Assembly: GCF_000744655.1 (NCBI RefSeq)
Contig: NZ_JQMJ01000001.1
Span: 248,001-312,000, forward strand
Direction: 5' to 3'
DNA length: 64,000 bases
Origin: Streptacidiphilus rugosus AM-16
GTDB taxonomy: Bacteria > Actinomycetota > Actinomycetes > Streptomycetales > Streptomycetaceae
The notes beneath the pieces are model-generated. The model searched no databases. It was not told the DNA's origin and saw nothing but the letters and a program-made list of their open reading frames with translations. The position numbers were made by a program, and so were the translations under genes. Shown piece after piece: positions 54,461-62,510 of the stretch (its first letter is position 1; the number at the start of each line of letters is the position of its first letter).

Positions 54461-54750
54461 GATGCCTTCCCGTGGGGTGCCCGGAGCTCCGGGACTCCTG
54501 CGATCATGATGGCTCCTTCGTACGGGATCTCGGAGCGCCAGGTTCTTGCGCCCGGGGAGGCCCCAGTATGCGAGCGCCGCCCAGCGTGACGGCGGGTCCG
54601 GCGGCGTACGCGCTCGGGCACACCGCGATGCCCGTTCGGCTGCTCATGCGGGGAGTGACGCGGTACCTCCGTGGCAGTGGAATGGCGGGACCGGACAGCC
54701 CCTGTCCGACTAGAAAACGCAGGCGCCACGGAAAGATCAAGGCGGTACCA

Positions 54751-55044
54751 GTGCGCGGAAACGTCAAGTGGTTCAATGACACCAAGGGATACGGCTTCAT
54801 CTCACGGGACGGAGATGGCGTTGATGTATTCGTGCACTTCAGTGCCATCATCGGCCGTGGCCATCGAACGCTCTACGAGGGCAACGTCGTCGAGTTCGAG
54901 GTCGAGCAGGGCAAGAAGGGTCCGGCTGCCAAGAACGTTCAGGTGATCGCGGAGGGCGTCCCTAACCGGCTGCAGCACGCCCGTCCCCAGCAGACCCGGA
55001 AGGAACCGGCTCGGGTCCTCTTCGACGTGGATCACAAGTCCTGA
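54751..55044 (+). CDS. Cold-shock domain protein with a C-terminal extension
   Basis: 97 residues. A single cold-shock domain (1-66) with [20 protein letters not shown] (RNP1) and [10 protein letters not shown] (RNP2), binding single-stranded RNA or DNA. It has a longer and more basic tail ([17 protein letters not shown]) than classical 67-residue Csp proteins. The GTG start at 54751 follows AAGGCGG. A strong terminator lies 44 bases after the stop. It is transcribed alone. Confidence 0.85.
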   Translation: MRGNVKWFNDTKGYGFISRDGDGVDVFVHFSAIIGRGHRTLYEGNVVEFEVEQGKKGPAAKNVQVIAEGVPNRLQHARPQQTRKEPARVLFDVDHKS

Positions 55045-55087
55045 GAGGAGCTGGAGCGAGCGTCAGGGACGCCCGCCTTCTCGCATC

Positions 55088-55130
55088 GGTGTCCGGACCC
55101 CGTTGTTCTGCGGGGTCCGGACACCGCTTT
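55088..55130 (+). terminator. Terminator of the cold-shock gene
   Basis: GGTGTCCGGACCCCG (55088-55102) pairs perfectly with CGGGGTCCGGACACC (55111-55125) around an eight-base loop, followed by GCTTT. Confidence 0.85.
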
Positions 55131-55404
55131 GCGCTGATTTGCATCGGACCGCTGCATCCCACTCGCCGCCGACGTGCGGCACCAGCCGGTTGGCTTGGGA
55201 CCGGGCAGGTCCCCGGCTCTCGCGTCTCCGCAGCGACGCTCTGACCGGCCAGCTCCGGCACGGCGGCCACGTTCAAGAGTTCCAACCCACCGTATAGCGC
55301 ACCGTGCGCCGGGCCGTGTTCAAGGTTTCGAGGTGGTCGGCGGTCGTGTTCGCCCCGACTGGATGCTCACCGTGAACCTCGCCCACGACCTGGACTGAAC
55401 GCGA
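55131..55404. other. Region without a supported gene
   Basis: Short frames only. The stretch before 55400 (LTVNLAHDLD-like) may belong to a decayed gene upstream of the transposase remnant. Nothing firm is seen. Confidence 0.35.
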
Positions 55405-55546
55405 ATTGGAGCGGGCCGAGCCGGACACCATGCGCTACCGGCTCTACCACCTGCCCGCCCGTTTCGCCAGGCGCCAGTGGCTGCTGCGGATCGACCGCCC
55501 GCACCTGGCCCTGGGCCGACCAGGGCGACTCTGCTGCTTTATTCGG

Positions 55547-57288
55547 TCAGGCCGTGAGTCGGTGGCTGAGGCGGGTGAGACGGCTGGTGCGTGACAGGGC
55601 GGGTGGGGTGTTTTCGGTGCTCCAGTGGGCGTCGAGGCGGATGATGTTGAGTGCGGTGGCGGAGAAGGCGTGCTGGAGGCGGACCTTGGGCAGGCCGCGG
55701 TAGCGGGCCCGGCGGATTCCGGTGACGTCCAGAGCCTGGTTGATGGTGCCCTCGACTCCCGCGCGCAGGGCGTACTTGGCCAGCCAGGTCGGTTCCGTTT
55801 GCTCCTTGCGGGCGGTGTCGAGTCGTTCGTGCAGCTCCTGGGGCTTGACGGTGAGGGTCCGGAAGCCGCGTCGTGCACTGGTGCACCTGGACCGGGCTGG
55901 GCAGGGGCGGCTGTCGTAGCGGGAGAACTCGACGACGATCGCCGCGGTGCCGTGTTGGGTGACAGGGGAACCATCCGGTACTGGTCCGGCCTTCGGGGCA
56001 CCTCGCCTGCCGGGCTTTCCAGTCGATGCGGAAGGCGTTCTTGTCGAAGCCCGCGGCGGCCTTGGCCTGTGGGGAGTGGTCGGTCCGCATCGGCGTGACC
56101 ATGGTGATCTCCTGCCCGGCGGCCGCTTGGACCAGCGCGGCCGAGGGGTAGCCGGCGTCCAGGTAGTGTTCGCCCGGGGCCAGGCCCCGGGCGAACAGGT
56201 TCTCCTGGATCGGCGTGGTGGCGTTCACGTCCGGCACGGTCGCGTCGGTGGTGTGCACGTCCGTGATCAGCCGTGGCAAGCCCACCGGCGACGGCCCGCC
56301 ACCGGCTTCGGCTTCGGCTTCGGCTTCGGCTTCGGGAGGGGCGTCGCAGCTTTCCGTCAGATGGATCTTGTATCCGCACCAGAAGAGGTCCTCGCCCTTC
56401 GCCGCCCAGCGCGGGTCCGGGTCGTACGGAGAGGCGAGGCGCAGATGGCCGGGCGGGACGCCCTCCTGCTCGGCCTCCCGCTTGCGGATCACCTCCCGGC
56501 CCCGGGCATCGGTGGTGACCATGTAGGTCTGCACCGTGATCCGCCGCAAACAGCGCGACCGGCTCCAGGGTCCGCAGCACCGGCGGGGCCGTCGGTGCCC
56601 ACACCGCCCGCAGCACAGCGAGAGCGTCCTGCCCGAACACCGTGGCCAGCCGGTCCCGCTTGGTCTCCGAGGCCGGCAGCTTCCAGCCGTCCACCCGCTC
56701 GCCGTAACGCAACGCGAACTCGGGCACGTTCACCACCTGGGCCAGCCAGGTCGGGGCGACGACCGCCAACGCCTCCAACGCGGCGCGCACCGACTCTCCG
56801 GCCAGCTCCAGGCGGTTGAGGTCCCGCACCGCGCTGATCACATGGGTGGAGTCCGTGCGCTGCTTGCCCCCGGACCCGACCAGTCCCTGCACACGGCACC
56901 AGTCCAGCAGCCGGTCGAAGACCAGGCGCTCCATGCCGTGCTCGACCAGCCGGGCCCGGAACCGGGCCAGGACGCTGTCGTCGAAGCCGGTCGCGCCCAG
57001 TTCCATCCCCATCGCGTACTTCCAGTCGATCGCGCGCACCGCCATCACTGCGGCCTGCCGATCGGTCAGGTCCTCGGCGAACTGCAGCACCGTGACCAGC
57101 GACAACAACGCCGGCGACAGCCCCAGGGCACCGCGGACCCCGAACGCCCCCGTGAACGGCGCGTCCGCGAAGACCTCCCCGAGCCGGTCCCGCACGCTCA
57201 TCGCCAGCGAGCCCTTCGGGAACGCCGACCGCGCGACCCGGACCGTCTCCTCCGGAATCTCCGGTAAGCCCTTGACCTGCAGCGACAT
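55547..57288 (-). pseudogene. IS1182 transposase with two frameshifts
   Basis: From ATG 57288: MSLQVKGLPEIPEETVRVAR, FADAPFTGAFGVRGALGLSP, KQRTDSTHVISAVRDLNRLE. Near 56550 the frame shifts to VQTYMVTTDARGREVIRKRE, DLFWCGYKIHLTESCD, LDAGYPSAALVQAAAGQEIT. Near 55960 it shifts again to a third frame encoding ELHERLDTARKEQTEPTWLA and GVEGTINQALDVTGIRRARY, ending RLSHRLTA. All three blocks match the family in order, so the gene was once complete. Confidence 0.85.
56304..56333. repeat. Five copies of GGCTTC
   Basis: Short tandem hexanucleotide encoding an (Ala-Glu)n run on the minus strand inside the broken IS1182 transposase. Copy number could vary by slippage without breaking the frame. Confidence 0.85.
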
Positions 57289-57449
57289 CGCACCACCCCC
57301 TACGGCCCCACGACAGAACACGGCCGCAGAAGCGATCATCCCTCAACCACCATGACCATGCGGCCAATTACGCAGCAGAGTCGCCCTGCTGGGCCGACGC
57401 CTTCGTCCTGGCCAGGGAACGGCTCACCACACTCCCCGCCGTCACCTGA

Positions 57450-57724
57450 CAGCCGGTCCCGAACCCCGACGATCAGGGGGAAACCGCAGGTTCGGGCAAG
57501 TGGAACCCGGCGTCCCCGAAACGACCTTGACGACCCGTCCCGAGCGGCGAAGGGACATTACGGGGAACCAGCCGAGCCGATCAGCGACCACTTACCGCTG
57601 ACGAATCGAGGTCGAAGAGCCGTCCGGGCAGGCCTGCGAGGTTAAATTGCAAGCGAAGTCACCTGTCACGGACCCAGCCTCCGACCTACGCAAATGATGG
57701 AAGTCGTCAATCGAGATTGATTCG
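57450..57724. other. Region without a supported gene
   Basis: No gene seen. GC falls sharply from about 57640 toward the low-GC genes on its right, marking the border between IS debris and the foreign pair. Confidence 0.4.
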
Positions 57725-58603
57725 CTATATATTAACATTGGCTTTTTCCTCGAGTGCTTCCAAATTCAAATTCTCCTTCGAGCGCTTCACTGAATTGCTA
57801 ATGAGCTCAAGGGATTTTTGAGTCTTGCTGGCATCGGTGATGCTCTGATCCAGAATCGGAATAATGCCACGCAGAGGCTCCACGTCTACAATTATTTCCG
57901 ACAAGACATCGAGTGCATTCTCGTGGTCGACAATTCGCTCCTCGATCTCAATCACCGCTTCCGTATTGGAGCGCTTATTCTTCCTTAGCCTCTTTAGAAG
58001 TTGCTTTATTCTTTCATCCCGCTCCGCAAGTTGCCTGCGCAGCTCCGCATTCTCCCTCAGGAGCGCACTATTCCCTCCGAACTGGTTTTGCATCTCTGTC
58101 ACCTGTTGCTTGAGCTCTCGCGTCAGCTCCAGGTTCTTTTGCGCTGCATCTTCCTCGCTGGCGAGCCACTTCAGATACTCATCGTAAATGTCGGATATTT
58201 GACAGGCTCCAGTATATATATTAGTCAAGGCCGCACCTATGCCGGTGGCAACCGCACCCCAGGCTTGTATGGCATAGCCGGTATCGACCCCGGAAAGATC
58301 GCTCACATTCATTGGCGCGGCATCAAGAGGAGCCTGTATTTGCTGGGCCTGTCCGAGCGGTATATTGGTTCCGATCAAGGTGCCGGCGGAAACAATACTG
58401 CTCACCATATTAACGCGTGCATATCGGAGTTTGTTCACAAGTTCGGGGGGGCATCGGGGTGGCGCCCAAAACAGTGAGGCATACCGCCACGCCCCATGAG
58501 GCGGGGGTGCAACGGGAGGCTTCATGCGCGGAGGCGGCGGACCATTGTCCTCACTTTCGGAATTTCCCTCAGAGTCAGAGTCGTAGGCTTGCATAGCTTC
58601 CAT
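57725..58603 (-). CDS. Unrecognised coiled-coil protein, partner of the 291-residue protein
   Basis: 292 residues, low GC. N-terminal acidic/Pro region (residues 1-40, DSDSEGNSESEDNGPPPPRM). Two Gly/Ala-rich hydrophobic stretches follow: SSIVSAGTLIGTNIPLG and YAIQAWGAVATGIGAALTNI. Residues about 150-225 form a strong charged coiled coil (LELTRELKQQVTEMQNQF, LRENAELRRQLAERDERIKQ), then a helical end. No signal peptide. Its start overlaps the stop of the upstream gene by one base (TAATG), so the two are translated together. The mix of hydrophobic hairpin and coiled coil resembles membrane-active or pore-forming proteins, but no family is recognised. Confidence 0.75.
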   Translation of the reverse strand: MEAMQAYDSDSEGNSESEDNGPPPPRMKPPVAPPPHGAWRYASLFWAPPRCPPELVNKLRYARVNMVSSIVSAGTLIGTNIPLGQAQQIQAPLDAAPMNVSDLSGVDTGYAIQAWGAVATGIGAALTNIYTGACQISDIYDEYLKWLASEEDAAQKNLELTRELKQQVTEMQNQFGGNSALLRENAELRRQLAERDERIKQLLKRLRKNKRSNTEAVIEIEERIVDHENALDVLSEIIVDVEPLRGIIPILDQSITDASKTQKSLELISNSVKRSKENLNLEALEEKANVNI

Positions 58604-59478
58604 TATTTTTCTCCTTCTGAATTCTCAAGGGAACCGAGCATGGCGTCGATATCGGCGAGCATACTGTCCACGCTGATACCCAGCCCGCTCTGAAGAAGGT
58701 TGATGGCGACATCAAGAGGAACCTCCTGATTGTCTTTTTCCCCGAGTTCACTACTGACGACCTGCTCGCCTTTGCTGCCGATCACGTACTGCCATTCGCC
58801 GTTGTAAAACCAGGCCTTGGAGGCCTCGTCGTAGGGGAGCCAATCACCCTTGTAAAACCAGCGATTGGAAGCCACGTCGTAGGGGAGTCGGCGCTCGGTC
58901 TCGTGGTCACGCTCCCACAGGCCGGTTTCCCGGTTTTGGTACTCACGCACTCCGTCGGTCGCGGTTCGCTGCCAGTTGTCGTCTGCTTCGACGTAGTGCG
59001 GCCCGGTCTGGTCTTGCGCCGCAATTCGTGCCTTAATGGTCAGCCACTCGCCGCCAGAAGGGGCATCGGAGTACAGGTACTCGCGTCCGACCATCCGATA
59101 GTATTGGGTGCCAGGGATCGGGTCGCGCGCGAACCCAGCATCGTTGCTCAGACTGGTTTCTTTGGTAGCGTCAGCCTCCTGCCGAAACCAGACCGTGATC
59201 GCCGGCTCGAGAAAGACGAGAAAGTCAGCGAGGCTTCCGCTCATCCACATTTCGAATACGGAGGACTCATCGCCAAACCATTGCTGAAGTGCGGCGAGGA
59301 CCTCCACGTCGGTCCAGTTGGTCGTCCAGGTGGTGTCATCGTCGAACCAGAGCCGAGCAAGATCCTCCCTGCACTGATTCTTCGCTCTATTTGTCTCTGC
59401 GTCCAGTTCTGTCTCGTCAGCCGTGACGGGACTGAGCCACTGCTTTAGCAAGATCGCATGGCTGGCGCCAAGTGCCAT
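58603..59478 (-). CDS. Unrecognised protein sharing an N-terminal domain with the 806-residue protein
   Basis: 291 residues. Residues 1-100 align with the 806-residue product at 38813-41233 (Lys12, Leu15, Pro17, Asp57, Leu61, Leu64, Trp67, Phe68 at identical positions, then W..RQ). Next comes GTQYYRMVGREYLYSDAPSG, also similar to GTRYY...YVYSD in that protein. Residues about 187-222 are a tandem repeat, LPYDVASNRWFYKGDW and LPYDEASKAWFYNGEW. The C-terminus is acidic (INLLQSGLGISVDSMLADID). ATG 59478 has GGGAGA five bases upstream; the longer frame to 59580 lacks support. GC is low. It is close to, and divergent from, the eCIS AAA ATPase gene. Confidence 0.78.
   Translation of the reverse strand: MALGASHAILLKQWLSPVTADETELDAETNRAKNQCREDLARLWFDDDTTWTTNWTDVEVLAALQQWFGDESSVFEMWMSGSLADFLVFLEPAITVWFRQEADATKETSLSNDAGFARDPIPGTQYYRMVGREYLYSDAPSGGEWLTIKARIAAQDQTGPHYVEADDNWQRTATDGVREYQNRETGLWERDHETERRLPYDVASNRWFYKGDWLPYDEASKAWFYNGEWQYVIGSKGEQVVSSELGEKDNQEVPLDVAINLLQSGLGISVDSMLADIDAMLGSLENSEGEK
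58802..58887. repeat. Tandem repeat with a 48-base period
   Basis: Two imperfect copies (58802-58839 and 58850-58887) beginning TTGTAAAACCAG and ending GTCGTAGGGGAG. They encode the two LPYD.AS..WFY.G.W repeats of the 291-residue protein. Confidence 0.85.
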
Positions 59479-59959
59479 AGGTTTCTCCCTAGCGAGTTCT
59501 GTCAGCCCAGCGTCACGGTCCATGTGCTCTCTACAAGAGAGACCCTCTACCCGTGGGAGCCGCGGCTGGCTCCACATCATGCTCGGCTCTGATGCCTCTG
59601 TTGTCCTGGCTGATCGTGCGCCCTTCGGGGCAGACAGGACAGGTACTACAACACCGTCGCGTTAGTCTTGATCTGCTATGAAACAGCGTCCCGCTCCAGG
59701 TCACGTGATTTGCTGTGGCGGGAGCGAGACGTCGTGGCCCAGCTGTGTGAGCTGACCTACGAGGCGGCGGGTCTGGCGGGACTTGTGGATCCGGTTGACC
59801 CTGGATATTCAGCGGCCGGCCGGATCTGATTCTGAGTCAGCAAAGATGCCCGTGGCTTACGAGGATGCGATTGCCCGATGGGGAGACGTGCGTGTTCCCG
59901 CGGGCAAGGTGGGCTCCAGGGCCTGGCTCCTGTCCTGCCCGCCCGTCAACACTTGCCGC
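59479..59959. other. Divergent intergenic region, possible old gene remnant
   Basis: Separates the low-GC pair from the AAA ATPase. A frame at about 59695-59830 (LLWRERDVVAQLCELTYEAA) looks coding-like but lacks a start; complementary GTCCCGCTCC / GGGAGCGAGAC segments could form a hairpin near 59685-59735. Promoters for both flanking units should be here. Confidence 0.4.
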
Positions 59960-61114
59960 ATGACTGATGTGACCGACTGCATGCCCGGGCTCGACCAGAC
60001 GCGCACCGATCCAGGACTCGACATCCTGTCGATGTGCGCTCCGCCGATCGAACGCGGCCACCCCCGCTCGGTCCTGGACGCGGCCTTTCTGGTGGCCTAC
60101 ATCAACGGCAGCCAGCCCTACGCGGAGAAACTCCGGGGCAGCAGTGCCGCGGTGGAGGAGGCGCTGCCACCGGGGGGCCGCCTGCTGCGCTGCCACAAGT
60201 CCGAGGCGGAGAGTGTCTACCTGGTGGGCGGCCCGGGCTGGACGATGAAGCTCGTCTACGCGAAGTCGGCGGTCTTCTCCAGCTCCTGCGACGTAATGAT
60301 CACCGCGGTCGACAAGGACCTTGCCCACCGCGTCCTGAAGGACGCCGGTCTGCTCGACGAGACCCAGGCCGGCAGCGAGACAGACGTGCCCATGGGCTTC
60401 TGGCACCTGTCCTCGCATGGCAGCGCCCGCGTCTCCTACCGCGACATCCATGCCCCCAGCTGGGACGACATCCACGACAACTACGCGGGAACCGTCGACC
60501 GGTCTTTCGGGGAACTCACCCGGCTGACCCCGGCCACCATGGCCGGAAAGGGCCGGCTCGTGCTGATGTACGGGCCTCCCGGCACCGGTAAGACCACCGC
60601 CATGCGCAGCCTCGCCCGAGCCTGGAAGGACTGGTGCCACGTCGACTGCGTCCTGGACCCGGACGCACTGTTCAACAACACCGGTTACCTGATGGACCTC
60701 ACCCTGTACAACCACGGCGGCCCCACCGGGGGTTCCCCGGACAAGTGGCGGCTGCTGCTGATCGAGGACTGCGACTCGCTGGTGCGCGACGACTCCCGCC
60801 GCGCCGCCGGCCAGAGCCTGGCCCGGTTGCTCAGCCTCACCGACGGCCTGATCGGCCAGGGCCGCAACATCATCGTTGCGATCACCACCAACGAGGAACT
60901 CTCCCGACTGCACCCGGCCGTCACCCGGCCCGGACGGTGCCTGTCGCGGATCGAGGTGGGCAAGCTTTCAGCGGCCGAGGCCACCAACTGGCTTGCGGAC
61001 ACCGGCGTCACCGCCGACCTCACCGGAGGCGCGAGCCTGGCGGAACTCTTCGCACTGCGCAGCGGTCACCTGCCGTCGCTCGAACCCGCGCCCAGCTTCG
61101 GGATGTACATGTAG
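59960..61114 (+). CDS. AAA ATPase with DUF5925-like N-terminus, eCIS-associated
   Basis: 384 residues. The N-terminal 170 residues (RSVLDAAFLVAYINGSQPYA, then PPGGRLLRC) resemble the DUF5925 domain found in Streptomyces eCIS ATPases. The AAA domain has Walker A YGPPGTGKTTAMRS (about 203), Walker B WRLLLIEDCDSLV (about 267) and sensor 1 AITTNEEL, plus HPAVTRPGRC. It is thought to act in assembly or loading of the contractile injection system. The start is uncertain: ATG 59960 fits the domain, but ATG 59846 would add 38 residues and neither has a strong ribosome site. The other eCIS genes follow in the same neighbourhood. Confidence 0.85.
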   Translation: MTDVTDCMPGLDQTRTDPGLDILSMCAPPIERGHPRSVLDAAFLVAYINGSQPYAEKLRGSSAAVEEALPPGGRLLRCHKSEAESVYLVGGPGWTMKLVYAKSAVFSSSCDVMITAVDKDLAHRVLKDAGLLDETQAGSETDVPMGFWHLSSHGSARVSYRDIHAPSWDDIHDNYAGTVDRSFGELTRLTPATMAGKGRLVLMYGPPGTGKTTAMRSLARAWKDWCHVDCVLDPDALFNNTGYLMDLTLYNHGGPTGGSPDKWRLLLIEDCDSLVRDDSRRAAGQSLARLLSLTDGLIGQGRNIIVAITTNEELSRLHPAVTRPGRCLSRIEVGKLSAAEATNWLADTGVTADLTGGASLAELFALRSGHLPSLEPAPSFGMYM

Positions 61115-61150
61115 CGCGGCCGCAAGGGGGCCACGCGTCGATATCCCCCG

Positions 61151-61519
61151 TCAGGCGTCCCGACTCACCCGCAGCGCCCACGCCACCAGTGGAACCTGCA
61201 GCGGAAGCCTGGCCAGCGCCGCCGCCCGCAGCGGTTTGGGGTGGTGCCGCCAGTCGTACGCCATCTGCACGTTCGCGGGGAACACCGCCACGAACAGACC
61301 TGCGGCGGCCAGGGCACCGGCGCGGCGCGTGCGCGGGGAGGCGACGGCTGCCCCCACGGCCAGTTCGGCGACACCGCTGAGATAGGTCCACGACCGCGCG
61401 GACCCGGGCAGGGCGTCCGGCACCATCGTGTCGAACGGACGCGGCATCGCGAAGTGCGCTATGCCCATTCCCAGGAGCAGGCCGCTGAGCAGCCGGGCGG
61501 AACGGTTCGGCGTGGACAT
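61151..61519 (-). CDS. DoxX-like small membrane protein
   Basis: 122 residues with four hydrophobic segments: LLSGLLLGMGIAHFAMP, YLSGVAELAVGAAVAS, AGALAAAGLFVAVFP and ALARLPLQVPLVAWAL. The GMGIAHF and GVAELAVG pattern is that of DoxX/MauE-type proteins. AAGGAG precedes ATG 61519. It converges with the AAA ATPase and precedes the Pvc16-like gene's stop by 83 bases on the same strand. A role in the eCIS is not indicated; it may simply be intercalated. Confidence 0.75.
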   Translation of the reverse strand: MSTPNRSARLLSGLLLGMGIAHFAMPRPFDTMVPDALPGSARSWTYLSGVAELAVGAAVASPRTRRAGALAAAGLFVAVFPANVQMAYDWRHHPKPLRAAALARLPLQVPLVAWALRVSRDA

Positions 61520-61602
61520 CGGACTCCTTGTGCACCGAAGAGGAAAGCTACCCAACGGTAGCCCACGGTGAGTGCCTCGCGGAACGGTGCGCCCACAGGC
61601 TG

Positions 61603-62322
61603 CTACCGAGCAGTGCCGCCGTCGTGCGGCTCTTCGATGCCGGCTCCCTTGACGGGACGGGGCGGCAGCGGGCTGCGGTTCTCCCGCACACGAACGGTGG
61701 TGAACCGGCGTTCTGTGGCCGTCTCGGCGGGGCCGGGGGCCGGCGGAGGGGTCGCGTCGGTGTTGAAGTCGAAGTGGAGACCCGCGGCAGGAGAGGCCAC
61801 GTCCAAGGTGGCGGGTACCAGCGGGGCGGAGACCGTCAGATCCAGGAATGCTCCCTGTGCAGCGCCGAGCGACGCCCACGCGCCGCGCGCGCTTTCCGTG
61901 CCGGCGGGGGACCCGGCGACCAGTTCGACGGGCAGACGGCATTCGGCCAACGAGCCCGACAGGCAGGTCGCGGGCAGCACGTCGGCGCCGGCGAACGCGG
62001 CCAGGATCTGGCCGAGCGTCTCGTGCTCCACCGCCGCGGTTGCCGCGCGGCAGGTCACCAGATACGACAACTGGTAGCGGCGCGACGAGTCGCGACGCCC
62101 GATGACCGTGCGGGACCCGTCACGGACGTCGGTCCAGCTCGCATTGCGTCGGGTGGGGTCCTCGCACACCTGGTACATGAAGAGGTGCACCACCGGGGCT
62201 TGTCCGGCGCCCCCCGGCGGTCGGGGGTCTCCGTCAGCGGGGCTCTGGAAAGTGAGCGTCGCGTCCTGGGGCAGGTGTGGCGCCAGGAACGCGCGCAGGG
62301 CTTGGTCCACCTCGTGCAGCAT
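61603..62322 (-). CDS. DUF4255 protein, eCIS cap/terminator (Pvc16-like)
   Basis: 239 residues. MLHEVDQALRAFLAPHLPQD opens the DUF4255 domain; VVHLFMYQVCEDPTRRNASW, GRRDSSRRYQLSYLVTCRAA and HETLGQILAAFAG continue it. The C-terminal 60 residues are Pro-rich. In Photorhabdus virulence cassettes and related eCIS the homologue (Pvc16) caps the tube-sheath end distal to the baseplate. ATG 62322 has GGAAGT about nine bases upstream. The frame is open further upstream (to 62529) but would overlap the sheath promoter. Divergent from the sheath gene. Confidence 0.85.
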   Translation of the reverse strand: MLHEVDQALRAFLAPHLPQDATLTFQSPADGDPRPPGGAGQAPVVHLFMYQVCEDPTRRNASWTDVRDGSRTVIGRRDSSRRYQLSYLVTCRAATAAVEHETLGQILAAFAGADVLPATCLSGSLAECRLPVELVAGSPAGTESARGAWASLGAAQGAFLDLTVSAPLVPATLDVASPAAGLHFDFNTDATPPPAPGPAETATERRFTTVRVRENRSPLPPRPVKGAGIEEPHDGGTAR

Positions 62323-62510
62323 GCGGCAAGACTTCCACCGTTCGAGCGCGGCCCGGTAGGCGTGATCGGGTGCCCACGGGGTCGTGACCGGCTGCCCGAT
62401 GGGGCAGCTTTCGAGGTCCATCGGACCGTCCGTCGGCCCATGGGTCTCCTCCGGTGGCACTGCGACTCTCGGCGGCACCAGTCGTTCCGATCTACCCGCG
62501 GGGAGAACGC

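Larger units (their letters stand above)
55521..57388 (-). mobile_element. IS1182-family insertion sequence
   Basis: 1868 bases with perfect inverted repeats CAGGGCGACTCTGCTG (55521-55536) and CAGCAGAGTCGCCCTG (57373-57388). Flanked by a 10-base direct repeat CTGGGCCGAC at 55511-55520 and 57389-57398, the target-site duplication. The transposase inside is frameshifted, so the copy is probably dead although its ends are intact. Confidence 0.9.
55405..57449 (+). pseudogene. IS1380-like transposase C-terminal remnant, split by IS1182
   Basis: Left piece (55405-55520) encodes ERAEPDTMRYRLYHLPARFA RRQW in one frame and then TWPWAD-like residues in another; right piece (57389-57449) continues ADAFVLARERLTTLPAVT and stops. 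Joined across the insertion they restore the standard end of IS1380-type transposases (WPWADAF...LTALPAVT). The intervening 1868 bases are an IS1182 element flanked by CTGGGCCGAC on both sides. Confidence 0.7.

Noticed and set aside
56304-56333. GGCTTC repeats as a phase-variation device
   Set aside because: The unit is six bases, so changes keep the frame, and the host transposase is already broken by frameshifts.
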